From assembly GCA_038501625.1 (NCBI GenBank), contig JAZAYU010000007.1, forward strand, positions 3,389,685 through 3,453,684: a stretch of 64,000 nucleotides of DNA, read 5' to 3'. The notes under the pieces are model-generated. The model was not told the DNA's origin. It saw only the letters and a program-made list of their open reading frames with translations, and ran no database searches. Origin of the DNA: Corbicula japonica (Eukaryota; Mollusca; Bivalvia; Venerida; Cyrenidae). Positions 12,401-23,711 of the stretch are shown here, piece by piece. Both the position numbers and the translations under genes were made by a program. The stretch's first letter is position 1. Each line of letters begins with the position of its first letter.

Positions 12401-12477
12401 AATGTCAAAACAGTTAAATTCTTAAAGACTTAAATAGTTAAAATTATTTGCTACAGATGTTTTTTTTCCAAAAATGT

Positions 12478-12790
12478 AAAATATGCATATCAGGAACAGC
12501 CACACCCAGAAAACACAGCCTCCGAACGCAGCCAAAATATAGAGAAGGAAAGAGAGCCTGGGTTTATAAGCCAATTTCAATTAAGAAATCAAACAATTAA
12601 GGAAAAAGAGAACACTTGGGATTGCCTTCTTTAAACAGTCTGTGGCAAAACGATTTGCAACTGGGGGTATAAACCAGGTTCTAGGGATCAGCAACCTTAC
12701 ACTTGCCCCAACATGTTCTCATATGAACAACTAAGTACAAATAAATCGTCTTGGCGAAATTGCCCCAACCCACCCACCAAGTCGGCAATA
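12478..12790 (-). repeat. Family B copy, near full length
   Basis: In reverse order it runs from ATATGCATATCAGGAACAGC through AACACAGCCTCCGAACGCAG, ACTGGGGGTATAAACCAGGT and ACACTTGCCCCAACATGTTC to CAACCCACCCACC. At about 310 bp it helps define the full element. Confidence 0.85.
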
Positions 12791-13224
12791 TTTTATGTAA
12801 AATCACACAAACATATAAAACATAAAAGGCTTATAGCATTCTAAGCAAAATGGCAGACATCCAATCGCCGGACCGAGATCAGAAAACCTGAAGTCAAATC
12901 GGCGAAAATACGATGACAGGGATAAAGGAAACAGCAACACAAAGCAAATTTGAGAACAATAATTAAATACATTGTAACTGATATTGATTTATTTGTTACG
13001 TATCACTATTATACCAGGTTATCTATGACTCAGAAAATGATGTCATTTTAAGAAAATATGTTGATAAATTGTTTTTAAAACTGCTTTAAGTGGGTTATCT
13101 CAATGATCGGTATTTTTATCTTGTGATTTGCAGATTGTGTTAGTTTTTAGATTTTAGATAGTTGTCTAGGAAAATATCAAATTGAACATGATTCGTATGA
13201 CCATGCACAGGTTAAACACTATAA

Positions 13225-13565
13225 TTAAAAAACACTCACAAAGAACACACCTACCCCACACTACCAAATAATGTAGAGAAAAAAAAAAGAACATTTTGTC
13301 ACCTTAGTGCAAAAACTGTTTTACTCCTTCTTAATTCATTTGTACTTACACCGTTATGGTACTAAGGTGACGATAATTTTTAATACGATAAATTTAAAAA
13401 TAATTAGCCACCATAAACAATTAACAATAGGGAACCTGAAGACTATGGAACTACCTGGAAAGAACTATTTTCCACTTAAGTATTACTAGTTCGAGCGTTC
13501 ACCAACCTCATACCTGCCTAGCCAGGTTTTCTAAAACGGGTTGCAAGAACGAGATATAAATAAAT
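13225..13565 (-). repeat. Family B copy interrupted by a small inverted-repeat insert
   Basis: B blocks (CACACCTACCCCACACTACC, CATAAACAATTAACAATAGG, GCGTTCACCAACCTCATACC) are present but decayed. They are split by an insert at about 13297-13372. Confidence 0.65.
13297..13372. mobile_element. Micro inverted-repeat insert (~75 bp)
   Basis: The ends TGTCACCTTAGT and ACTAAGGTGACG are inverted copies. The segment is absent from other B copies, which makes it an insertion rather than part of B. Confidence 0.5.
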
Positions 13566-14295
13566 TGTCACACTACCACTGTATTTTACAGTTATCTTAT
13601 CTTTTCCCAAAATTAATAAACAGAGCTATTTTCAAATGTAAGCTTTACGCAAACAAAAAACTGGATAATCAATGATTTCGAAATTAGAAAACAATTTTCA
13701 TATATAAACATGCAAAAGAATCATCCTGTATCGAACAGGAAAAAACACGGGGTCGGAAAATATATGTCACTGTTTGTTTAGATTGTCTGAATGTAGAATA
13801 TCTGTTCCAAAGTAGACACCGGAAAATTCATATGCACTTTGATGAAAAAAGTCACAAATTTTTCACTTGGAAAAATGGCCGATGTTTTCACCAAAGAGTA
13901 AGAAAACGTGTAAAATAATAGGCGCTTGTGACAGATTTTCCTTTCTCTAGTAAGTCTAATTAGTTTTGCATTCGACATTCCAAGTAGTCTTTCCTGAGAG
14001 TCCATATACTGCAGTTTTATTGTATCGTTTATTGACAAATTTGTAATTGTTAGCTAAGTCAGACATACATAAAACTATAAGAGCAGGTGATCAACTTAAC
14101 TTTAACTGTAATTCTCTATATATAGTCTATACAAAAGACAACATTTAGCTGTTACGTATGGTAATAAATGCTTGCCTTGAACTTCCTTCTGTAACTAGGC
14201 TTCAGACTTATATCTTTGTTGTTTAAGCGAGCAATTCGTGAGGACAGATATGTCGGCACTGATTCTTCTGCATCTAAGATGTCTTGAATATTAAT
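13566..14295. other. Non-coding stretch
   Basis: An 86-codon minus-strand frame (13778-14038) shows no recognisable domain. No repeats were seen. Confidence 0.4.
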
Positions 14296-14338
14296 TGGGG
14301 CGCGTCACGGGAAAAGGTAGCTTCGGACAATTGACGTC
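14296..14338 (+). repeat. Family C left-end fragment
   Basis: GGGGCGCGTCACGGGAAAAG followed by TAGCTTCGGACAATTGACGT matches the C left arm almost exactly, then stops at a TAGTA microsatellite. The rest of the element is missing. Confidence 0.8.
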
Positions 14339-14339
14339 G

Positions 14340-14365
14340 ATAGTATAGTATAGTATGGCATAGTA
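14340..14365. repeat. (TAGTA)n short microsatellite
   Basis: About four TAGTA-type units abut the break point of the truncated family C copy. Confidence 0.7.
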
Positions 14366-15547
14366 TCATTGGAGCTTCTTTGGATGAAACGTTGGTTGGG
14401 GTAGTCAACCCGAACCTGGCCAGTCTGTTGCGGACGTTCATTAAGTGAATTGTAAATGTCTCGTGTAAGTAGGGAGGTAGTACTGTTAGAGCATCGGCAC
14501 GGTATGCCGAAAGTACAGAAGATCCTATGTATGAGCCCATGTCGAATTTGTGCTCATTAAAGTTTGTCCAAAGAAAAGTACCGTTAGTTTAAAAAAAGGC
14601 TTTAAATTATTAAAAACAAATAATAAACTCTTTGCATCTTACTTGGAATGTAAAGAATGTCTGAGTGGAAAAACCTGGTAGCCTGGTCTATCTTCCAGTA
14701 ATATCGAACCCGTAGTGCATACCAATTTGTTGTGCAAGTGCTGGGAGACTGTTAGTCAATAATACGAAAAAAACAACAACATTATATTTACAATAAATTA
14801 AAAAAGAAAGATAGATCGTGGAAAAATTAAAAATGTTCTTTATACATGTATTAGCGTTCACATGTCCAACATATTGACATTGACAACAAATTGTACTTAG
14901 GCAAATGATATTTGTTATACTTAGTTGAGGCAGTTTATAAGGTTATTAGGTCAGTAAATACCCGTTACCTGAAATGGGTATTTCTTCAAGATGTTTATAA
15001 GCATCATTATGGTACGACTGTCTATGAGTCTTTTGTCTAACTCGCGCCAGGATAAAGTTTCAAGCATCTGGAATAAAATCCAGAATCTCAATTCTTTTTA
15101 CCCTTGCTTTCTTGCTGCCCTGCATTGCACTGCCATGATTGCATGAGTGTACCTGTGTAGGGGGAACAGACCGAGAAGCAGTACTCTTACTGTGGCCTTA
15201 CTTACATTTTGTAATCTGTTGCCTTAAGGGATTCACAATGAACTTTTAGCGTACGAAGTCTAGTATGCTACATGCATTTTTTTAGTTATTCGATGTGTGT
15301 GATTTTCCCATTTCAAATCCGATAAGATGTCTACTCCTTAATATCTAGCTGAGAAGGTTCAATACTAGTATTTCTCTTTGAATTTTACAGATGTTTCTTT
15401 TACAAATAACGTGAATAAATTCATGTTGCCTTTTCAAATATGTCAGAAATATATGTCTAAACTTTATATCATTTATCAAATGGGTCAAAATAAGCATGGT
15501 TCTTTATAATAATATTCGATGTATATTCACTTTGTTGACATATTTTA
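14366..15547. other. Non-coding stretch
   Basis: An 88-codon frame (14274-14540, minus) overlaps the C fragment and looks spurious. A short 8-bp hairpin AAATACCC/GGGTATTT lies at 14956-14983. Nothing else was recognised. Confidence 0.4.
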
Positions 15548-15715
15548 CTGACCGTTCCAAGGCAGTAACCATTCAGTTCTCGTTTTCGTTAAATGTTTGT
15601 GGTGTATGTATTGAAATTGATTATTTTATAAACCAATGCTCTTTTCCAATCTGCTTTTTGGCTTTATGGGCAGGCTGTGTTTTCTGAATGTGGCCATCCG
15701 TAATATAAATATTTT
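15548..15715 (+). repeat. Family B copy, 3' half
   Basis: It starts GACCGTTCCAAGGCAGTAAC and continues through TTTGTGGTGTATGTATTG and TCTGCTTTTTGGCTTTATGG to GAATGTGGCCATCCGTAATA. Confidence 0.8.
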
Positions 15716-15829
15716 ATTTTTATGTAAAATAATTCATATACTGAACATTATTTAAGAATAAATCATGTTTTGAAATTAACCATATAACCATTTATATCTA
15801 TTCTAAATCATAACTGAAGGGGTACCGGT

Positions 15830-15945
15830 ATTTATTCATGTTGTAAACCCTTGCTCTAGTTTCCTCTCTGCATTTTGGTTGTGTGGTAGAATGTGTTTTC
15901 TGGGTGTTGCCATACCTGATAGGCATATTTTACTTTTTTTTAGAG
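15830..15945 (+). repeat. Family B copy, 3' third
   Basis: It contains CTCTCTGCATTTTGGTTGTG, TGTGTTTTCTGGGTGTTGCC and ATACCTGATAGGCATATTTT. It lies only about 115 bp after another B copy in the same orientation. Confidence 0.75.
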
Positions 15946-16174
15946 ATGTGTTTTTAAATTGAAGAAAGCTACTACATCATACATTATAGCATTTGCTACT
16001 AAATTTGTTAGAAGTAATTGTATATCCCATACTCAAGTTTGAATATTTATTGTCTCTCTCTCAACTCTTGAAAAAGTGTTTGATTAAACATTGTTCATGC
16101 AAAATGGATGAAATAATTATCATTATTACAGCAAAACATAACAACGTTGTTCACACATGAGTTAACATGTTTTG

Positions 16175-16345
16175 ACACCTACCGTTTTAAGGCCGTAACC
16201 TCTTGGTTCTCATTTTCATTATTTTTTTCAGGGGTCTATTTTGAGACTGATCATTTAATAAACCCATGCCTTTTTTCTTCTGCCTTTTTTTGGCTTTGTA
16301 GATCGGATGTGTCTTCTAAGTGTGGCCATTTTTAATATGCATAAT
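16175..16345 (+). repeat. Family B copy, 3' half
   Basis: It begins ACCTACCGTTTTAAGGCCGT and ends TTCTAAGTGTGGCCATTTTT. It is the third same-orientation B copy within 800 bp. Confidence 0.75.
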
Positions 16346-16473
16346 TATATCACTTAATTAATTAATAAATTCGGTCCTATTCAATATGGTTCTATGCCAC
16401 TATATACATGTATAATATTTATCTGATTGCAGTTCAGAAAAATCTTATCAGCACAAAGCCTACTTAAGGTCTG

Positions 16474-16609
16474 AAGGTTATAAAGCTGAGATTGGAAACC
16501 AGTCTCAAAGCTCAAGCATCTGTTTGGCTGAAGTGGCAACTGGTCGCCATTTCAGCCAATCAGATGCTTGAGATTTGAGACTAGTTTCCATGCTCAGTTT
16601 TATAACCTT
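16474..16609. mobile_element. Palindromic MITE, family P (136 bp)
   Basis: The arms AAGGTTATAAAGCTGAGATT and, inverted, AAGGTTATAAAACTGAGCAT continue through GTCTCAAA and TCAAGCATCTG to a centre near TGGCAACTGGTCGCCA. Almost the whole element folds into one hairpin. There is no coding capacity. Confidence 0.9.
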
Positions 16610-16631
16610 TGGCAAAGGTGTATCTGTTTTA

Positions 16632-16845
16632 AAAGTAATAAGCATACGTTCTACAATCACCAATGAACTGAAAAGGGAAATTTATAACATTTGTGGTAGA
16701 CTTTAACTGTTGTTTTATGTTGATTGAAGGTTCAATCGAGCTGTAAATCTGGGGCATTAAATGCAAATTTATTTTCAAGTGATCTTTAAAGATTAAAATT
16801 TTTATTCCATTATTCACGTAAGCATATTTTTCTATTAACAACGTT
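16632..16845. repeat. Direct repeat E, copy 1
   Basis: About 210 bp resemble 20986-21180: shared TACGTTCTA, GATGAACTGAA-type sequence, TTTAACTGTTGTTTTATGTT and ATTGAAATTTTTATTC-type blocks, roughly 75-80% alike. It directly follows the P element. Confidence 0.65.
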
Positions 16846-17215
16846 TATTTAATGTCGAATACGAGAGTTGATTAAAAATCACGACAATGTGCTCGTATAT
16901 AATCGCTAATTGAAAATCAAATTCAAAATATAAATAGTTTATTTTATATTTTAAAAGGTTATTTGATGGTTATAAATATGAATGGTACAAACTAGACTGA
17001 ATTCTAAAGAAGGCAATAAATGCTGAAGTTTGACCATCATTGTAATTTTTTCAAATTTCGTTATTGGATTAAATGTTTTTACAAATTTATTAAATTCATG
17101 TATAATTATAGTTAAGCAGTTTCATACCATACATTTATGTAATCCAGATTATAATTATATTTTTCAGAATATTTGAAAAATTACGTACAGTAAATTACTT
17201 TGAAATTTAATTAAT

Positions 17216-17336
17216 TTTCTCTGGTTTCTTAACTAACTCTAATTTGAACTAACGTGTTCTGAGCAAATCTCTTGATTATTAAACAAATTTCTTTCTGGTT
17301 TCGAAACTTACCTTAATTCAAACTAATGTGTTGTAA
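17216..17336. repeat. Degenerate direct repeat pair
   Basis: CTCTGGTTTCTTAACTAACT and the following CTAATTTGAACTAACGTGTT recur 72 bp later as TTCTGGTTTCGAAACTTACC and TTCAAACTAATGTGTTGT. Confidence 0.6.
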
Positions 17337-17527
17337 ACGTATTTCTTCTTATGTACTATGTTTATAGTACTTCTAAAATTACTTTTGTTTTAATATTTCG
17401 GGCAGTTTATATATAGATGGTTTCAATATCCCAGATAATATAGATTTTGATATTGTTCAATCACCACACGGATATATTTCCTGCCTATTTCAATTTTGAC
17501 TTTGGCGTTGTCCGTGATATGCAGGGC

Positions 17528-17743
17528 ATTGGAGGTTCCATGTTCACTGCCATATGCATACAATCGTTTGGGATAAATCATAATTGTACTGTTTATTGGT
17601 GTAAATATTGAGTTGCGCTGAACCCGGGGCTAGACGGCGTGGGCAGCATTTCCATTACTGCCCATAAACAGGCTCAGTCAAACCGAGCCTGCAATATTTT
17701 CATATTTCTCGTGTTAGGTGGCTTTCAAAGTTCCCTTTTCATC
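17528..17743 (+). repeat. Family A copy, near consensus
   Basis: This copy shows the 5' extension GGTTCCATGTTCACTGCCAT and ATGCATACAATCGTTTGGGA, then the full core, and ends AAGTTCCCTTTTCATCT. Confidence 0.85.
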
Positions 17744-17909
17744 TATAATGATTATTGTCACGAATTTTATATACGTACAGTTAAGCAAACGTGATCAAAT
17801 ATGTTGTTCTTTCTGTTAAAATTATGATTTTAAACATGCTACGCACAGTCAATTACTGTTATTTATTTATTCTCAGACTTGTTTTAGAACTGAAGTACCA
17901 TTACTTGCT

Positions 17910-18045
17910 TTATCTTTAATTGCTCGAGGTGTCTCATATATTAATTTTCCTTTAAACTCATGCTTTCTTTTCCTTTCTACTTCTTGGGTGCGTGGGGAGT
18001 TTGTTGTTTTGGTTGTGGCAATTCCTGATATGCATATTTCTATAT
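17910..18045 (+). repeat. Family B copy, 3' half
   Basis: It contains CTCATGCTTTCTTTTCCTTT and GTGGCAATTCCTGATATGCA. Confidence 0.7.
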
Positions 18046-18297
18046 CTTTTTATGAATACGATTAAGCAACCATGACAAAAATATTTTGAATAATCTATTA
18101 CAGGTATGAAAAATATCAGATTAAAAAAAAAATTCAAACAGTAAAGACCATGATCAGTGTGTTGCTAATTCAAAATGTGTGTCCTGACGATGGTAAAATT
18201 TACTTTCGTTCTCTTTCGCCCATCGTTTTTTCGTTTAGGACAAACCCATACTTTTATCTGGGAACCATACGTCCATGATCATGGAATGTTGTTTATC

Positions 18298-18430
18298 TGA
18301 AAATACCACATTGAAGTTTCCATGTTAACCACCCTATGCATATCGTTTGGGATGGACCATTTTATAAAACCAAGCTATTTTTTCATTTCTGTTTTTTGGC
18401 TCAGTCTTCATGATCTGGCAATACATATAA
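18298..18430 (+). repeat. Family A 5' piece joined to family B 3' piece
   Basis: TTGAAGTTTCCATGTTAACC and ATCGTTTGGGATGGACC (A) run directly into ATTTTATAAAACCAAGC and TTTCTGTTTTTTGGCTCAG (B). The junction near 18353 is a chimera of the two families. Confidence 0.6.
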
Positions 18431-18845
18431 GGGATTACTAAAATATATGATAAAAGAAATAAGCTTGATTTTTACATGTTTAGTTGCCTATTTTGTGATG
18501 GTGATGTCCCGCGTGCAACACCATTCATGGTGTACGGTTTTTCGTTTTTTTTTTCGCTTTTTTTCTTACAATGTCAAAGATTTCAATGAACTTAAAATTC
18601 CTACTGTGAGAACGTATTTCTCAACCAGTTGTTTTGACAATGTTAAACTTACGAACTGACGAAAATTAAAGGGAATATCAATTTATCCACTATTCGTAAA
18701 GGCGTCTTCAAATCCAAAAAAATGTACCAAAAGTGTATTTAACAGCGACCTGCATGCTTACCTCTTATTGTGCGTGTTTTTTTAAATGAGATTCTAAAGG
18801 GAAAAGTGTGTCGTTTTTAATTCTGATTGGCAACACGCTTTATCG

Positions 18846-18925
18846 CTGACCGTTTAAAGGCGGCAGCCCATCGAGTTCTTATTTTTGTCATTTGTTGTGT
18901 CTTTTTACTACAAATTTCGATTACA
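18846..18925 (+). repeat. Family B fragment
   Basis: It reads GACCGTTTAAAGGCGGCAGC then GAGTTCTTATTTTTGTCATT, only the middle of B. Confidence 0.55.
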
Positions 18926-19452
18926 GTTAGATATTGACCCAGCGATCAAATTCCGTAAACATCCGCTGTATTTCACAAGACGACGATCTTGAAATTTTGT
19001 CATGCGACGAATTTTAGAACTGCCGCTCCTATCAGGTAGGGAAAAAAATTCAATATAACCAAATTGCTGTTAATCAAATTTTTGTCGATGCGGGTTCATT
19101 CATTTTGCGGAAGTTGACCTGAAAATGTGGCTTTCTAACGATTTGAATGATGCACGTAGCATTGAAGCAATTTAACATTTATTACGGCGCCGTGTCAAGT
19201 AAATCAACCTGAAAGCGTGATTAACTATGAACAGCATTATGTCAATTAAACTTTCCCACTACTTCTCTAAAGAAAAAATCTGTCGCCGCGCAACGCGTTT
19301 GATGTTTTGGTAACAATTCAAAATCTAACTGAAATGGACATTTAAATTTTGTACTAAGATAAACACATGATCTCTTTTCTACTCTGTTGTTAGGCTGTCC
19401 AGGGACACTGTTTTCACATGTATAATTGTGACTGTTACTGATATTCAAATTC

Positions 19453-19565
19453 CATTTTTTTGTCTTCTTTCTTTCATGGAGGATTATTAATTTCATTTTT
19501 GTCTTCTTTCTTTCGTGGACGATTACAAGTTTCATTTTTTGTCTTCTTCCTTTCATGTACGATGG
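19453..19565. repeat. Minisatellite, about three ~50-bp units
   Basis: The unit contains GTCTTCTTTCTTTCRTGGA followed by GATTA and TTTCATTTTT. The minus-strand open frame over it (19242-19577) encodes a repeated K/R-rich peptide and is best explained by the repeat, not by a gene. Confidence 0.75.
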
Positions 19566-19642
19566 CTTTCTCATCATTAAACATTCTTACTTATTTTTTT
19601 TGGAACTAAGGCAACAGAAGCAATCAGTAATTTACTCTCATA

Positions 19643-20135
19643 TATCACATTTTAATTTACATATTCATCTAGTCAACACCTTTTGTTACAGAGAAATAAA
19701 ATGTTCTTATAATGTACAGCATACGATCTCTTTCGAGCATGTCCAGTTTTGCATTCAAATCGCACTGAGCATGGAAACAAGTCTCAAATCTCAAGCATCT
19801 GATTGGCTGAAATGGTGACCGGTGGGCATTTCAGCCAATCAGATGCTTGAGATTTGAAACTGGTTTGCGATCTCAGCTTTATAACCTTCAGCCCTTGTAT
19901 TGTCAGTCTAACTTCATAATCGAAAACTTAACCATGTTCCAACGTGTGTTTATAAAATAAATCAAAACATAACAATAAAATTGAAACAGAGTGATGGTAT
20001 AGGAATAAACAAATAACAGAAATACATCATGTGCTTCCAAAATACGCTTAACTGAAATTTTAATTTTAATATCAATTGACTCACTAGAATTTCGAAAAAA
20101 GTTGAAGAACAATATGTTATTGGTTTTACAAAATT
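19643..20135. repeat. Tandem duplication, copy 1 (carries a P MITE)
   Basis: It matches 20136-20496 across its length (for example ATACGCTTAACTGAAATT and TCTAGTCA blocks). Minus the 133-bp P insertion the copy is 360 bp, against 361 bp for the other. Confidence 0.8.
19762..19894. mobile_element. Palindromic MITE, family P, with empty site next door
   Basis: The right end CTCAGCTTTATAACCTTCAG then CCC defines the TIR; the left end is shortened (GCACTGAGCATGG). It interrupts copy 1 between GCATTCAAATC and TTGTATTGTC, where copy 2 reads GCATTCCAATCATGTATTGT without a break. Confidence 0.9.
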
Positions 20136-20496
20136 TATCACATAATTGTAATTGACATATTTATCTAGTCATAGTCAATATTTCATACAGAGAAATGAAA
20201 ATTCATACAGTGTAAATTATACGATCTTGTATAAATATGCTATGTGCATTCCAATCATGTATTGTCATTCTTACTTCAACTTAACAATTTTCCAAGATGA
20301 GTGATCAAAACAACGAAACGAACAATAACAATAACAGAATGATAGAAATATAATAAAACAAATAACTGAAACACACCATGGACATCCAAAAATACGCTTA
20401 ACTGAAATTAATATTGTAATATTAATTGAATCACTAGATTTTCCAAAACAAATGTTGACAATACCATGTACAATGTCTTATTGGTCTTACAAATTA
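20136..20496. repeat. Tandem duplication, copy 2 (empty site)
   Basis: About 361 bp lacking the P MITE. Its right edge is immediately followed by a family C element. Confidence 0.8.
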
Positions 20497-20744
20497 GTGA
20501 CCCGTCACGGGAAAAGCGTGTTAGACCGCGGACGTCATTCCTATAAATGACGTCAATAGTTCAGCAGACGACATTGGTTATTGGTTTTTATGCATTTTTT
20601 GCGGAAAAAGAATAATTATTTTATAGTTAAACAAATATTACTAATGAGCTACAAGAAAATGATAGATATTTGAAAGTTTTTTTTCCAAATATAGTTACAA
20701 ATTGTCAGAATTCACTAAAGGTACCTTTTCCCGTGACGTGCCCT
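20497..20744. mobile_element. Family C MITE (~248 bp)
   Basis: The arms CCCGTCACGGGAAAAGCG and, inverted, GGGCACGTCACGGGAAAAGG are present. AATGACGTCAATAG lies at 20553-20566. The interior is AT-rich and non-coding. Confidence 0.8.
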
Positions 20745-20985
20745 TTAAATATGGTTCATTTCTAAAACAAAACTATGTTGTTTACAGATCACACCTATTA
20801 TTCATAGAATAATTGGTACAAGCTAGCTTTTTTTACAAAATTTTGTCGAACAATGTATATATATTGTTTTATTCACAGTACACTCAAACACTGTGCAACC
20901 TTCATTGCAGTTCTGAAACAGCTCGTTAGCAACACAGCCCACCAAGATGTGTCTGTAATATAAAATTCTAGTATTTGCACACACG

Positions 20986-21180
20986 CCTACGTTCTATATT
21001 CATTGATGAACTGAACAAGAAATTTTATAACAGTGGCAGAGTTTAACTGTTGTTTTATGTTGATTTGAAGGTGCTTTCCAGTAGTTAATAAGGAACATTT
21101 ATTGCAAATTTAATTTCAAGCAATCTTTTTGATATTGAAATTTTTATTCATTTATACACTTAACATACCTTGTCCATTAA
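20986..21180. repeat. Direct repeat E, copy 2
   Basis: The partner of 16632-16845, about 4.3 kb away and in the same orientation. It suggests an older duplication of the surrounding 16-21 kb interval. Confidence 0.65.
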
Positions 21181-23562
21181 CCCTGTCTACTAAACGGCTA
21201 AAAACATCATTTATGTAGGGAAATAAAATTAAATATAACATCTGATTTATGTTAGTGATTGTGTTTTCTACTTGTTATCAATTATATTTTCAAGCATACC
21301 GTCGGTTATTGCGTGATATTCGGCAGTTAAATCTTTACAAGAAGGAATGCATGACTTTCAATGTTTCTATTTCGGGCATTTTAATGTATAGATTACCTCG
21401 AGGCCATACCAGTTTTTCGGCAGCGACAAGTCAAAATGCAAGAGACAGACACATTTTATACCATCCGTATCTCCCAAAAGTATAGTTGAAAGTATGCCTA
21501 TATACTGCCGTCTACGATGATTGACATTTTTCATTGTTTGAAATTAGTATATTACCATAAAGGGAGGTCATTGAAACTGAAAAATACACTGAAGAAAAGT
21601 AAAAGTTAGAAAAAAATAACAGATATTAATTTGCTGATTAAATATTGCTTAAATGCTTCAACTTTGCTGTCGCGTGCCTGTTTCTTTTTTTTTGCAGACA
21701 TATTTCTTCTCTCAGAAGTTTAAACGAAGTTGATTGTTGATAAAATGAATTCAACAAAACAATTACTAAATAATGTTGCCAATTTCAGGGATTTGGATCA
21801 TTGTCAAACATCGTGTGCAGGTTGATAATGGTAATCCAATCGTATATCTGTTTCTGCCAGTGTAAAATTGAAATATTTTTTACCGCGTAAGCTCAGGAGT
21901 TGTAGTGTTAATGTATGTTTTTTTCTGTCAGAAACGTCGTATGAATTGGCAACAAAATGTTTGTTTATAACACCATCTTTATCCGCACCCTAAAATTTGG
22001 AGTTAAAGTGATAGGACAGCAGTAAGCTTAAAATTGTATGCATACACTTTATATAAAAGTTTGTGCGAACAACCCGGAAATGTAATTTACAAGCTTACAA
22101 ACATTCTCACATTCTAATACCTGTTTGTTTATTGAAATAAATTTTTAAAAAAATGTTGTATGCATTTATACATATAATAAAACGATTTTGGCGGACGGAA
22201 AATATTATTTAAACACCCAATAGGTGATTTTATCATTTAACCAACTATTATTAATGCATGTGAAAAAAGCTTTATTCTGCAAAAATAGCTTACCACATTG
22301 CAAAAAAAAGAAATAAGTCGATAGCATTTATTACATGGCCAGTATCAATTATTATTGTAGTAACCTTACGATGTTTCTTGTTTCGTTTTCGGCTATGCTA
22401 AAAAGTTTTGTTTTTAACAGGACTCTTCCTAATCTATACATGATGTTTTAAAATGAATATTAAAGTCAGTCATTAATTGTATATAATACTATGCTTGCTT
22501 TGTAAAAAAAGTTTTGACTTGAAATCTCACCATTGTAAATATTCAGTTTTAATCATCGGATAATCGTTTTTGTTTTAAATGGTACCTTTTAAGTCGCTGG
22601 CGATGGCAAAATCAATGTTATCGTGGTATGCTGCTCGTCGTGTTCCAAAATCTTACTCCATACAAACTTATTCAATATTTATAAAGTTTAAAATTTGAAA
22701 AAAATGGCTGAATATCTGATTCAGAATTGTTTTTTGGTCTTTTACATTGTACTTCAACATTTCTTACAGAATACATAAAAGATATATTGAACCAACATAT
22801 CTATAATGATCTGCTGGTTATTTTTTATGTCTAAGTTTAGAAAATAGTCGGTTTACTATGTTTAATTGAATTTAAATTACTTTATTTCGTATATCTTCAA
22901 TTTATTAAGATAAATCAATTTTCCAGTTAAATATCTCCGCCAATAATCGGTTTCATGTTGTTTTGTTTCCCCTGTCTCAATAATTCAAATATATGTGTAT
23001 GTTTTAAATAAGATATTTAAGTTTAAGAAGTTGTTTGGTCAAAATTGAAAATCTTTTTGTTGACTCTTTGTGTCACAATACTTTTACAAGTCTTGAACAC
23101 TTAATTGCGAAGTAAAATGAACAGTAATACTTTATCAATATGGACATAACTTTAATTTAATTTTACATGGAGTACCCGGTGAAGCAAACAAACCAAACTG
23201 CAGATTACAAAATCACACGCTATTTAAAACATATTAAAATATTTAACAACTTTTCAAACTCCATAATTATATTTCTGAAAATTAATCTTTTTATGACAAA
23301 CCCCAAAATTCAAATTGTGTACGCTTTCGCCAATATATTCCATCCGTATCCATGTTTGTAATAATCATGTGCAAATTTTATCGAATCAACACAAACAATG
23401 TCTTGATTACTTGTAGAAAAATAGTATACAATTCAACATTTAATAATATCATGTGTCGAATGAGTAGCTTAGCCATACTTGCTATAAACGCATTCATAAA
23501 GTGACGTTTGATTTAGGGTTATAATTATTTTAACTGTAAAAATCAAAATACTTGAGTATTAT
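21181..23562. other. Quiet non-coding stretch (~2.4 kb)
   Basis: The sequence is AT-rich. Small open frames at 21249-21485 and 23167-23361 have no recognisable family. No repeats, RNA genes or element ends were noticed. Confidence 0.45.
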
Positions 23563-23711
23563 TAAGGATTGAATCGATATTTGATGGTTTTCAGTTGGGT
23601 ATGGAAAACTGTTGGGTTGTTTAAAGTGTGTGAAGCCCGAAGGGTACTTTAAACAATCGAACTGTTTTCCATACCCAAATGAAAACCACCAAACATCGAT
23701 TCAATCCTTAT
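23563..23711. mobile_element. Foldback element (~149 bp)
   Basis: The left arm AAGGATTGAATCGATATTTG ... GTATGGAAAACTGTTGGGTT pairs with the right arm through about 65 bp with few mismatches, around a loop of about 20 bases (GTGTGTGAAGCCCGAAGGGT). No second copy was seen in the window. Confidence 0.8.

Noticed and set aside
14956..14983. 8-bp hairpin AAATACCC/GGGTATTT
   Set aside because: Short AT-rich hairpins of this size are expected by chance and nothing nearby supports a function.
19242..19577. 111-codon K/R-rich frame that could pass for a basic peptide precursor
   Set aside because: The K/R-rich repeat comes from a T/C-rich minisatellite. There is no signal peptide and no regular Gly-Lys-Arg cleavage sites.
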